From Chrysomallon squamiferum (Eukaryota; Mollusca; Gastropoda; Neomphalida; Peltospiridae): a stretch of DNA of 62,000 bases. The DNA lies in contig CM022679.1 of NCBI GenBank assembly GCA_012295275.1, positions 12,911,915 to 12,973,914 of the forward strand, read 5' to 3'. Below, piece by piece: positions 1-21,259 of this stretch (its first letter is position 1; every line of letters begins with the position of its first letter). The notes beneath the pieces were generated by a model, which made no database searches, had not been told where the DNA came from, and saw only the letters and a program-made list of their open reading frames with translations. The translations under genes were made by a program, and so were the position numbers.

Positions 1-658
1 GAATTTGGTGCTGACTTTGGACTCTGGCGGGTACAGTTATTTTACTAGCAGGAATATTTGTCTTTCGACTTTACAATTCAGTGTCTGGGATATAAAATTA
101 CAAATAGAGCAGCCCCTATAATACGAGTGTTACACTTAAAACCAGTTGTAATGAATAACTTTATACAGGCTGTTAGAAATGGATTTTGTTTTGTCCCACA
201 AATTTGACGTCGGAATTAAGTAACCATTATATTAAGTGAAGATCATTTCCTTGTTCATTCCACTTACCCTCATTTGATTTATCTGTTTCCAGTTTGTGGA
301 TAGGTACGTTTAAACAGAGTAGCCCATAAATTCAAAATATGTTGAATTTGACGTTGAATATAATTTTTTCCTTTTTAAATAATTCTTCAAACAGTCGTTT
401 TTTTATGTATTTTGAACGTGTAAGTACATTTTCCGTTCCTGTTTTTGTTAGTGTATATATTTTTTTTTATTGTTTCTGAATGCAAGAGTTTCTGTTTTCC
501 TTTGCATTACCAAGTGTGTTTTTATTATTGCTAGTGAATATAACAGTATGTGTTTCGCCTATGTTGTGTTTTTAAAAAGATAATTTTGTGTATATGTTTA
601 TTTAAATGTTAAATAATAACATACCTGTTGGTAATATTTTATTTTACGTTCGTTTTAG
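1..658 (+). other. probable intron of the aminopeptidase gene, left edge of window
   Basis: No coding exon could be recognised here. The stretch is AT-rich with stops in all frames. It ends in a pyrimidine-rich tract and an AG at 657-658, directly before the first recognisable aminopeptidase exon. It is most simply the intron separating the visible C-terminal exons from those left of the window. A very short exon cannot be excluded. Confidence 0.55.
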
Positions 659-3600
659 AAACATGTTTTAAATAAAGTTAAGCCAGCTCTAGATAGGATT
701 GGTTGGGACGACACCGGAACACATCTTCAGAAGTAAGTACTGCCATTATCAGAATGTGTTCTGTTTTTATTAGTTGTGTTATCGCGATATCCCGTGTCCT
801 CCTGTTGGATGATTCTCCACTGGCTTATCAAGGACTGTACATTCCTGTCTACAAAAAGCATATATAAAATAAAACTTGCTTGTTTTATAGCTCATAGCAT
901 CGTGTTTTTTCTCCTAATACCTATGTGGTCCTTAATTACATATATAATAATGCTATATAACTATATTTGGTATTTAAAATGATTTTGGTCGTTCCTTAAT
1001 ATTTTATTATTTTCTAAATGAGTTTGATATATGTCTGTGTGTGTGTGTGTTTAACATACTAAATACAAATTTAAAACCTGAAGAAGGATCCTTATTTAAA
1101 AATGTATCAGATAATATATATCGTTTCTTGCATTTAATTTACTGATATTTCTTCTATTTCGTTTACTTTTAAATTTTGATACAATTGTTGACCTTGTGCA
1201 CATTTTTATTATTATTATTTTCTTTTTTGATAATATATATATTTTACAAAAATTCAGATTAATGCGAAGTAATCTTATTAGTTTGGCCTGTGACCACGGT
1301 GACATCAACTGCCTCAACAACGCGTCCACGAGATTTAGAAACTGGCTGGATGACGGTACAACGTAAGTAACTCATTAAACTGACACCAGTGACAACAGCA
1401 ATCTCAGTTTCTCATTAACTTTAATCCTGTGCAAAATTTCTGTTCATATACTGACGTTACTTCCTTCACCGTCGTAAATTTACTATAATGGTCAACGATA
1501 TCCAAAACCATCAATTTGAAATTAAGGTCATGCAGTGATTATTTCATTACATTAAAAAAATATATATATTTTGCTGTTGTATTAAAAATAAAGGAATATA
1601 TTTTGTTTAAAAATGTTAAAGCGATGGGCTGATAATTCAAATTGTCAAGAAATGCTAATGATCTATTTGCATTTTCATTGGTGTCCAAGTCTTTAAGATA
1701 TCAGATAAAACTTACTTTCAGAGTAATAATTAAAATAAATTATATTAATGTTTCGGAAATTTCATATTGTTCTTATTAAAAAATATTGAATGCAATACGC
1801 ATTTTTAATCAACTTAATTTTTTATTATAATTTGAGAGTTTCTTTCTTTCTTTCTTTTTTCTTTCTTTCTTTCGTCTTCTTCTTCTCCTTATTATTATTA
1901 TTATTATTATTATTACTTAAATATAATAACATTATTATAGGTATGATTGCGAAAACGCTGAATCTTACTCTGGCAAACGTTTTACTATATGAAATCACAT
2001 TTCATCAGATCCACACGTTTCCATTTGGATTCGCTTAAACAATTCACGAGCATAAAAATGGATAATCATTCAAACGGTCAATTACATTATAGCTACGACT
2101 CTTTTTTTCATTTTAAACATAAACGAGTTTTTGTATATAAACCAGTCATACGTAGTAATAAGATTCTTGTTCCAGGATTCCTCCGAATCTGCGTTCAGAA
2201 GTGTACAAGTTTGGCATGATGAGAGACGGGACAGCTCAAGACTGGGACGCTGTGTGGAACAAGTACAAGACAGAGACAGTTCCGCAAGAGAGAATCAAAC
2301 TTCTCTTCTGTCTCTCTCAGACTCGGTCTGTGTGGCTGCTGTCGAGGTAAGATTCACAGAATTAAGTTAGAGTAATAAACACTGTATCTGTTTGTAAGAA
2401 AGAAACAATACTTTTCATATTAAGGTAACGATTTGTGAGATTATATGCATTTATCTGCTAATGTGCCTCTTTGTACGTGTGTGTTTGTACGTACGTACGA
2501 TTGTAAGTGTTAAATACGCTTATGTGTGTATGTATGTGTGTGTGTGTGAGTGTTTGCGTGTACGTGTACAAGTTTGTACATTTGTATTTATAAATTTGTA
2601 TATTTGTCTGATTGAATTTATCTGATTGTATGTAAATATGTATGTTTGTATGAATATATGTGTATGTATGCAGTACGTATCTAAGTATGTATATATGTAT
2701 ATGTATATATATGTATGTAAGTATATATGTATGTATGTATGTATATAGTGTATATATGCGTGCGTGTATGTTGTTCTATTAAGAAAACCTTCGGTACATA
2801 ACAGTCTGATGCCAGTGAAATAAAGACAACTACTTGTATCTCTGTAGATATCTGATGTACACTGATGACGAATCTAAGATCAGAAGTCAGGATATTTGGA
2901 CAGTAATAAATTATATTAGTACTAATCCTGTAGGAAAACCACTGGTCTGGAACTGGGCGAGAGAAAACTGGACTAAACTTGTTAACAGGTAAAGACAGAC
3001 AAATCTGGTAGAAGTAATGGCAAATACCTTTTGGTACATACAATACGAATGTCATAAGAATAAGGCGTAAATAATTTAATAACGAAAGAAATATCTTTCA
3101 TGGTTTTACTAAGATTTGTTGAGTTCTTGTTTCAGTATATATTTGCTCAGCAATGAAAGAAAAAATGTTGTAGAGATTCTTAGTTTACTATTTTACTATT
3201 ATTTTAATATATAAAATCAATAACTATTATATTATATTTTCTCAGGCAAAATGAAATTTAATTTATCTCGAAAGTAATAAATGGAACTTCCAATGTATCG
3301 AATGCCTTGGATATGCTCATTTTTATATTATTGTTATTATTATAAATCATCACCACAGTCATTGATATTAACATCATTATATTTTTAAAATTATTGTGGG
3401 TGTTTCTGAAAACTAAAAATAATCGTAACAGAAAAAGATAATTTCTCTGTAATGACGTTATAATAATTCAAAATCAAGACGTTTCTGCAATTATGAAAGA
3501 TCCATTACTCATTATTCTGAGCTTAGGATGAAATAAATTAGAATTATATTGGTTATAAAAATCTTTATGTTATTTCTTATATATTTTCAGATTCACTTTG

Positions 3601-4035
3601 TTTTCTCGAGCCTTTGGTCGAATGATTCCGAAAATTGTCGAGACGTTTAACACGAATCTCAAATTACAAGAGGTGACGTTATGTAACTGTTATACATGTC
3701 AATAGATTTGTTTATTCTTTAGTGTCAATTCTTTCATACGTCTGTTCTCGTTAATTTCAATCTTTACACGTTTGTAAAGTAGGTAAAATTGCAAAATCAA
3801 CAGTTAAAGGAAATTTATAACGTTGTATTATGTTATAAACAAATGTAAAATTTATCGGTTTTTATTATGTGATGTCGTAACTGGTTTTGTTATCGATTAG
3901 TGACTGTGCTTAAAGGCCAAAATAATTAATAAAACTCTGAAAAACAATTACATTGTGCTTTTCAAAAGAAAATAATTCTACTACCAGAGTCGTTTTTAAG
4001 ATATACCCATTCACATTAAGTAATATTTTAAAAAG

Positions 4036-4093
<58 letters not shown>

Positions 4094-4253
4094 AGTTTCG
4101 TAATTTCAGGTAGAAGATTTCTTTCAGAAATATCCGGAAGCTGGTTCGGGCGCTAGGGGGCGCTTACAAGCAATTGAGAACATTAAGCGAAATATTAACT
4201 GGATGAAAAACAACGAAAAGACAATAACTGACTGGCTAATGATTAATACTTAA
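659..4253 (+). CDS. M1-family zinc aminopeptidase (APN/ERAP-like), C-terminal part only
   Basis: Six exons splice in frame: 659-732, 1258-1362, 2176-2346, 2848-2988, 3591-3672 and 4110-4253. All have GT-AG borders, and they total 717 nt, or 238 residues plus a TAA stop. The product matches the ERAP1_C-type helical domain that closes over the active site of M1 aminopeptidases. Typical pieces are ALDRIGWDDTGTHLQKLMRS with ACDHGD following, then NLRSEVYKFGM, the ERIKLLFCLSQT segment, DIWTVINYISTNPVG, WNWARENW and a final KRNINWMKNNEKTITDWL. The catalytic half (GAMEN, HEXXH) is outside the window, so substrate and membrane anchoring cannot be judged. Known M1 enzymes trim N-terminal residues from peptides. 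The gene runs tail-to-tail with receptor gene A. Family assignment is firm; the subfamily is not resolved. Confidence 0.88.
4036..4091. repeat. (AAT)n microsatellite
   Basis: Pure AAT triplets in the last aminopeptidase intron, ending about 20 bp before the acceptor of the terminal exon. Confidence 0.95.
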
Positions 4254-4257
4254 TTAT

Positions 4258-4259
4258 CA

Positions 4260-4311
<52 letters not shown>

Positions 4312-4353
4312 TACACACACATACATGCACACACACACGCACACACACATTAT
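4258..4353. repeat. (AC)n microsatellite
   Basis: Nearly pure CA dinucleotides with a few CATA interruptions, starting five bases after the aminopeptidase stop codon, so probably within its 3' UTR. Confidence 0.95.
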
Positions 4354-4661
4354 ATACACACACATATATATATATACGAAAATAGAATAGAAACCATTCA
4401 TTTGTGAGTCGAATTATTATACAAATTGTTAGTTTAATTTTTTTTTTTATATTTAAATTGTACAGAGTATTTTAGATAGTTTAAAATTGTTCAGTTTTTA
4501 GACTGTATATGTGAATTAAACTGTTTATTAGAATACGGTTTTATTATGTATGTATATCCTGTTGTGCTGTGTAATATAAACAGATATTCGGAACACTTTG
4601 AAAGTATCTACTTAACTGTACTTTATGTATACCCGTTGAATGCATTTGTATCTGATGTATT

Positions 4662-4776
4662 AATAAATGGAAGGTCTAGTAAATTAGATAGTGACAAAAT
4701 ACTCTGTCTAAACAAAGTTTATATAATCATATAAACATAGACTGACTTTTGTTTTACACAACTTTCATGAAATAAA
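4662..4776 (+). promoter_or_regulatory. candidate polyadenylation signals for the aminopeptidase
   Basis: AATAAA hexamers at 4662-4667 and 4771-4776, some 410 and 520 bases after the stop. In such AT-rich DNA the hexamer is common by chance. Confidence 0.4.
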
Positions 4777-4811
4777 CGTAGAAAACAAAACTGTATAATT
4801 TAACATACAAA

Positions 4812-4817
4812 TTTATT
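4812..4817 (-). promoter_or_regulatory. candidate polyadenylation signal for receptor gene A
   Basis: AATAAA on the minus strand (TTTATT on plus), about 360 bases after the gene A stop. It lies only about 35 bases from the last plus-strand hexamer, so the convergent transcripts may end almost back to back. Confidence 0.35.
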
Positions 4818-5177
4818 AATAATTCTTCGTTTCTGAGCTCTGTTTATACATCGATTAAACTGAAGAATATTTGAACAGTTTTATGATTTATGATTAACCG
4901 TTTTACAAATATTATGAATTTATGATTAACACTTTTACAATAACATGAATAGGGTAAAAAAAAAATGGTTAGAATAATCTAACTTAAAAAATTGGAAAAC
5001 AAAATAAACGTACAAACAGACAGACTAACAAACGGACATTATAAAACTACTGTACGCAATGGGATGAAGGAGTAGGTGATTTATATACATGTGTATAGTT
5101 ATATATATATATTTTATATATATTTGTATTTACATGTTAGAAAAATCGTATTCTCCTGACAACTATTGACAATTATA

Positions 5178-13939
<8,762 letters not shown>

Positions 13940-14681
13940 CCGGACACCGTTTTGCAACAGCTTACATGCATCGCAGACACACTTCAGCCGTCGAATAGCG
14001 ACTACAGGGACAGCATTCCAGACAACGTCACAAGCTCCAACGCGAATTGTTTATGTCTGGATTTTTTTTTTTTTTTTTTTCAAATCTGATATTTTTGTTG
14101 AATGTACCAAGCTGGATGTCAAGAAGGATAAAATGAAAAAGAAATTCTAATGCACTAAAAGATTTTCACATAAATTTATATATATATATCTCGGTGTCAT
14201 TTCCTGTTCAGAACTACAGGTTGCTTGTTTTCCAGAAAATATCAATGGAGGAATGACTACAAGATAGTCAATATTTGCATCTGACCGACGCCACCCTGAG
14301 TACTCGCCAATTCCGTGAAGTTTGCTCTTGTCGTGTTTTCGTTAAAGCACTGAGTTAGGAAATCAATGAAACTGAATAGCCCACCTTGTTAGCAAGGTGG
14401 TGAAAAAAAAAAAATTAAAAAATAATAATAACAGAGAAAAGTGTTCGTGGCGTCAAAATTAATATGAGCTGTCGTGACAGAAGAAATTGTCTGACATTTC
14501 TGATGGGTTTTAGTTTTTTTGTGAACGAGAAATGAAGTGAAAGAAAAAAAAAGTAAAAAACAAATGATAAAAGGAATGCTAAGATAATACTGTAAAGGAA
14601 AAAAAAAAAGACGAATGGAGAAAGAGAGGAAGAAAACAAGAGAGACAAAGATTAAGGCAGAGTTTCACAGAGCGAAAGATC

Positions 14682-14844
<163 letters not shown>

Positions 14845-16079
14845 ATCAGAGAGAAAGAAAGAAAAAGGGAGGGAGGGAGAAGTGGCGAAAGAGATGAATA
14901 ATGTTATGATAATTATTATTAATTTTTTTTTTTTTTTTAATGTTTTTAATAAGTTATCGAGCTGGGAATTATTTTCTTAATGCTTCATAAATCATCAATT
15001 TATAGTTTGTTTTTCTTTGTAATAAAAACAGAGACCATTTGTTTGTGATCAAATCGATAATTATTTTGAAACCATTTTCTTTTTATATAGTCACAGGTAA
15101 GGTGATTCGGTGCATCAACTAAATGTGAGTTCATAAAAAATAACAAATGAAAATGTTTAGACAGTTACTCATTTTTTTTTCTCGTCACTCCAATATAAAC
15201 TTATATTCAGAAGCACATTATTTTTGTCGCGATCTCGAATAGGATTTCTACCATCATGTTTCTCTTCATTTTTTTCCATTCTTTATTTCTACTGAGTTAC
15301 ATACGTTCTTATTCACAAAGTAAATCTCGCGCCTTATATTTTGTTTTATAACAAAAAAATTAATTCTCTCCTTGGGAATCGACTGTCGTATTTTCCAATA
15401 CGTTTTTTTTTTATGAACAATTTCCAATTTATTTATTCATAGAAATCACAGCCCCGGGGGGGTATAAAAGCAATTCAGGTGTGTTCTGACAATATTAAAC
15501 AGCGAAATATGATTTTTTTGGTCGAAGATAATATTGATATACCATTCACAATGTTTGACTTTGCCGTCCCGTTGTACTATATAGGATTTTGTCTACGCTG
15601 GATGCCAAGATACAGTATGTGTTGTTATAACTAATGTAATTATTTGTATTTAGTCCTCTTACATGATTTCTGTACTTTGTTAAGCTTTATTTTTATTCTA
15701 CAGTGAATACCACGATAGACAAAGTGTTGATACAAGCAGTGTAATTATTTGTATTAAGTCCTATCAAATGATTTCTCTTTCTGATAAAGGAGATGTTGAA
15801 ACATTACTCTCTGTATTGACATTTAGTAAACAGATGTAGAGTTCGCACAACTCAAACTTGTGCTTACTAATTGTTGGTCGTTTGTCCAGCTGTGTGTGTG
15901 TGTTCGTGTTAAACAAAGTAGATGGTTATTCTATAATGATAGTTGTATTTAGCACGAAAGAATATATGGCGATGTATGTATGTATTTATGTATGTATCTC
16001 TGTATGTATGTATGCATGTATATATGTATGTAGTTTAGGATTTTGAATATTCTCAGTCATATGTACGTCTGATTAGACT

Positions 16080-16220
16080 TTGCACGTAGACAATATTCGG
16101 GAACACACCGGCGCAGGAAGACAAAGTCCAATCACGACCTCACAAACCCGTCGGATGCCGCTGACGAGACTCGAACGTATGGAAAGCGGACGATGTTACT
16201 GTTCAGCCACCGAGACAACA

Positions 16221-16221
<1 letters not shown>
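16080..16221 (-). mobile_element. tRNA-derived SINE-like element
   Basis: Read on the minus strand, an A-box-like TGGCTGAACAG (about 16209-16199) and a B-box-like GTTCGAGTC (about 16176-16168) stand about 30 nt apart, as in a polymerase III promoter. No matching acceptor stem or CCA end is present, so this is not a functional tRNA gene. A non-repetitive GC-richer body follows. A TATG array abuts its 5' side. Confidence 0.55.
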
Positions 16222-16222
<1 letters not shown>

Positions 16223-16251
<29 letters not shown>

Positions 16252-16433
16252 TGTATGTATGTATGTATGTATGTATGTATGTGTGTGTGTGTGTATGTAT
16301 ATGTGTATGTGTGTATATATGTATGTATGTATGTATGTATGTGTATGTGTGTGTATGTATGTATGTATGTATATGTATGTGTGTATGTGTGTATACGTGT
16401 AAGTGTGTATGTGTGTGTATGTATGTATACTAA
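16223..16433. repeat. (TATG)n / (TG)n tetranucleotide array
   Basis: TATG units with TG stretches, directly beside the SINE-like element. It produces long poly Tyr-Val-Cys-Met frames that are not genes. Confidence 0.95.
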
Positions 16434-17134
16434 CGCAAACAAAGATAAGGAGTTCCATAATAAGTGAAACAAAACTGAGTTTCTTTATAATGAAAAACAG
16501 AGAAGCAAACAACAGTAACAACAGAAAGAAAGAAAGAAAGGAAAAGGACACGTAGCCCTGATAAAATGATTTGAAATTAAATGTTTGTTGTTGTTTTATT
16601 TTCAATTTGTCTCTTTTCAAACGTTCAAGACTGATTTAAGAAATTCTTAAAACTTCTTTGTCACGATATTTCAGTTAAACATAGACAGATTACAAGTACA
16701 TTTGTTCTTCGTTTTCCTTTTATGCAAATATTGTGACAAAGTAGAATCCAAGGACACGAAGTGTTGACGTCATTTAATTGAACGTGGTTGTCATGATGTC
16801 TCTTTGATCAGCGGCACTTCTCGGTGATTGCACACGCTGAAGCAGTCTCATTGTAAACAGGATAATGGAAAAAAACAGCTTTCTTTTCATTCTCCGCTTT
16901 AATTAGACAACATTTCTCTCGTCTGTCATCTTTTGTTTGTGCTAAAAAAGCTTTCAAAAAAACGAAATAAGTATCTTATAACAGAGATTAAAACAAGCCA
17001 TTTATTTGTTTGTACGTTCGTACAAGAATGATTTCTCTTTGTTTTTGTGATTAATGGAAGTGTTTGAGTCTCTGTACCCCGCAGATTGTTCGTTTCTCAG
17101 CTGGTGGCGTGGAAAGGTAGCTAAGTGCTTGAAA

Positions 17135-17460
17135 CAGACCTGGGAATTTTACGGCCCCCGGGCTACATACGGCCATTTGGTTGAATCTGACCGGCCCGTG
17201 TAAGGTTAATTGTTTACCATTGTTTTGAGAAATTTGATTGAATAAATGACTTTTTTTGTAAGGCAACTTCACTTTTTCATTCTTTAATCATAACAGATAC
17301 TCTTATCAGTCTTACCAGCTTGTCAGAACAATGCAATTTACTGCTTTTGATAAAGAAATATAATTAATATTATGCAGAATTGAGTTAAGCCTTTTGGCCG
17401 GGCCCTCAACGATATTTTGTGTTTCTCATGTGGCCCCATGGAAAAAATAATCCTAGACTG
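17135..17460. mobile_element. degenerate hAT-like non-autonomous DNA transposon
   Basis: The left end begins CAGACCTGGGAATTTTACGG and continues with GGCC-rich text. The right end, reverse-complemented, begins CAGTCTAGGATTA and then has GGGGCCACATG. The short CAG...T.GG inverted ends and the 'cggcccccgggctacatacggcc' style text are, from memory, typical of hAT-type elements common in invertebrates. No 8-bp target duplication is visible (gcttgaaa versus tttttggt), so the ends or the class may be wrong. No transposase frame. Confidence 0.4.
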
Positions 17461-18526
17461 TTTTTGGTTAACTACGACAACTTTTATTACAAATATAGTT
17501 TACGTTACAAGAATTTACAATTCGCACGAGTGTATTCTGATTTTTTGGACTTGTTATTATGCTCTTGAATCAGTTTAATATAATACGTTGAATATAATCT
17601 GTCCTTTGCATAACGTTATAAAATTATGATGGAATATGCTGCCATAGTGATATAAAAACAAATAGCATAAACAGAATACTTTGACGATCAGAAAACAAAA
17701 CCTGCGCCAGAGCGTCAACGATTAAAAATGGCGGCGCCCTCACATCCTCCAGAGAGCAATATTTTATTGTGGTAATATTTTATTAGCCGAGAGTTGCCAT
17801 CGGGCACAGTCGCAATAATTAGACAGTAGAACAGGCAGCACGTTTAAGCCATGATTTTGAACACTTTAATACACAGAAAAAACCAAAATTATCCGATAGA
17901 CCTTATAAATTATTATTATCATCATTATAATAATCATCATCATTGTCAAAACAATCACTGCCATTAAGATAATGGATATTAAGATTCTTCATCTTCTAAT
18001 CTTTGTTGTTGTTGTTATCGTTATCGTCGCTGTTGCTGCTGTTGCTGTTGTTGTTAATATTTTGACCGTTATGCTGGTATGACGCACACACTGAATTCGC
18101 TGAGGACGTTCGAACTTTTTTTAAGTGCGGCGCGGTGTCTCGCGGGATATGAATAATTAATCGACGGATCTGATTAATTGCTAAATGTCAATTCATGCAG
18201 TCTGATCATGTTTGATGCCGTTTTATTAAAATATTTATTACAATAACTAAGAACATTAATTAAATTTCCTCGTTCTTTTCAGAACAAAGCGATGCATCAA
18301 ATGAACACACTGACGCAGTCACCTGTAGTTCCCAGCTCACTCGAGTTAACATGAACACACAGAGACGCGAGTTACTGCAGTCATTGGCATGCAACAATTT
18401 CTCTTTATCTGTCTCTCTTTCTCTAGCTCTGCCTCTCTGTCTTTTTATCTTTCGTTATCTATCGCTACGCCTCTCCGTCTACTTGTCTGTCTTTCTGTAT
18501 GGATGGATGGATTGAAAGATGGATGG

Positions 18527-18627
<101 letters not shown>

Positions 18628-19270
18628 ATACAGAAACACATTTTCAAGGCGTTTACAACTAGTCACAGACAAGTCACTTTTTTAACCTGTTTTGCTTGTT
18701 TTGCAAAACAAATATAAGATTAATCTGATCCAAAATAATAATATTTTTTTGTTAAATTGAAATAAAAAGATATTAACAGGAAAAACGTAAAAATATTTAT
18801 TATGAACAAGCAGTTTAAATAATATAACTTGATACAGTCAAACATAATTATTTCTAGGAAAGAGAAATGTTTTAGTAAATAAAATAAAACTTTTATAAAT
18901 AAATAAAATATATAAATTAGGTAAAACAAAATAATAATAAATAAAATAAAAAAATTATCTTTTTTTAAATTATATAAATAAATAAATAAAATAATGCAAA
19001 TAAAATAAAATAAAAAATATCTTCTTTTTTTAAATTATATAAATAAATAAAATAATGCAAATAAAATAAAATAAAAATATAATAAAAAAAAGTTTACTAA
19101 AATAAAATAAATAAAATGAACTTTAAAAAATACAATATTAGATTCAATGAAGTAAAATAAAATAAAATAAAACAAAATATATCAGTATATATAAAACACA
19201 TCAGTCTAGGTAACACAACAGTTCAGTATTAAAACCAAAAACCACACGTTACGCCAGTGAGTAACTGATT

Positions 19271-19730
19271 TTATTGTTTCCCGTTTGTGCTGGTTTTCTG
19301 CGGCGGTTTGGCGATGTTCTTCAGTTGTAACCAGACTCTGCGAACAGGCTTTGACCTCAGCGTGACCTCAAAGAAGAGACAGACAAACGCGGCTCCTGCC
19401 ACAGCCAGGTAGATTATAAACGGGCCGGCGAGACTGTCAAGTCCCAGAACCTTGGCGTTGCTGGTTCGATCCGAGCCGCTGCACTGGTCAGCATTTGGCC
19501 ACCATTTTTGTTTCCACTTGTCCATCAGTCCAGCTTCCTGCATTTTCATGATGCTGTGGTAAAAAAAAAAAAAAAAAATGAAGATAATATAAAAGAACTT
19601 TTAGGATTTGTTTTTATTAAATGGTCTTTTTATTTATTTTTTATTATTTTTTTTTTTAGCTGATTCTGTGTTAATAGAATAAAATATATCATGGTATTTA
19701 TGATTATCTCTATTTTGTCTCTCTCTCTCC

Positions 19731-19823
<93 letters not shown>

Positions 19824-21173
19824 AACATATACATTCATCTGAGCATATAAAGAAACACACATACTTATAAAAACACTCTCCATCAAACACATATTCTATT
19901 TATCTGTTTCACATATTTCTTTTCTGTCTACCTCTCCATCTCTTACATTGAAAAAATACTTAATATTATTCCAAAGATCTTTTTCCTATATAAAAATGTG
20001 ATTATCAGATACATTTGTTATTGTACATGCAAACATGCACCGCTCATTTAAGTTTACATTTTCATTATTGAATTAACCTTTTATTTCGCTGTCAAAAACT
20101 CCTTGAAACGAATGAAGAAAATAAACACTAAAAAAAATCATAACACACAACTGTTGCACTTAACAAATCCTAATAAATATTAATAAAGTTTTTCAACAGA
20201 AGTCTAAACGAAACAAAGACATATTAACTACGTTTGCGAAACCTCTGTATTGGTCACGAAACAAAATAATTGCTTCTTCGTTATACTTTTCATTCTGTTA
20301 ATGGCTTCGACAGCATTTTGCTTTCAACGATCAAGAACTTTTTGTTTTTGTGATTTTCGAATTCATTTATAAATTAACAGCTGCACTTACCAACACTGAT
20401 CAGATTATAGAGAAACAATTTACAAGCACTCAGTGATAATTACGTACGTGTTAATTTTGTTACAAATCTTATATTGATTGTTTTTGTTTATTTTCGGTTA
20501 GCTCTGGGAATTAAAGTTATTCCTGTTTAATGTCAGGGAATCAAAACAAAGAATTATTTTACCCATTTTTTTGATAGTGGTAATAGTTCAAATCAGTTGT
20601 CATGGGACAAATCCATAATTGTTATTTTAATCTGATTTCATCGTGAACGTCATCATCATTATAATCATCGTCATCGTCATCATTATAAACGTCATTATTA
20701 TCATTAATATAATTTCCTTCATTATTATCACTATCATCATCATCATCATTATCTTCACTATTGTCATCATCATTATCAGTATCACCGTCATCATCACTAT
20801 CATCACTTTGTGACATAATGTTAATACGGTACTGTTATGATATGATAAATTGTGTGGTATGACGTCATATAAAGCATGATGCTGGACAATTAAAAAAACA
20901 TTACTGTGTTGTATGACATGATAAGATTATGGTATAGTACGCTATCGTATGATACGGTACAGTATCGTAGGAAATATTACTGCATGGTGATGCAGAATAC
21001 GATACAATATTGTACTACCAAAAACAACATAGAAATTTAAGGTATAGTATATTATATTATGTTTTGTATGATATGGCACAGTGCACTATGGTATGGGATT
21101 CTACACAATAATCCGTTATATTCATATTTTCACAGAACTTATCTTTGCTCTTCTACAGTGTTTATGATTTAGG

Positions 21174-21259
<86 letters not shown>

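Larger units (their letters stand above)
4254..5177. other. tail-to-tail spacer between aminopeptidase and receptor gene A
   Basis: Shared 3' flank of two convergent genes. It begins with a CA microsatellite (about 4258-4353) and then AT-rich sequence with candidate polyadenylation signals on both strands. The small plus-strand frame near 4546-4734 has no family features and is probably chance. Confidence 0.7.

Noticed and set aside
14381-14412. A bacterial-type terminator (hairpin plus homopolymer)
   Set aside because: The locus is plainly eukaryotic, with spliced genes; the resemblance is superficial.
16150-16221. A functional tRNA gene
   Set aside because: A-box and B-box are present but the acceptor stem does not pair, so a SINE relic fits better.
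16132-16620. Long Tyr-His-Thr-Ile frame opposite the TATG array
   Set aside because: It is a pure translation of a tetranucleotide repeat and has no domain or splice support.
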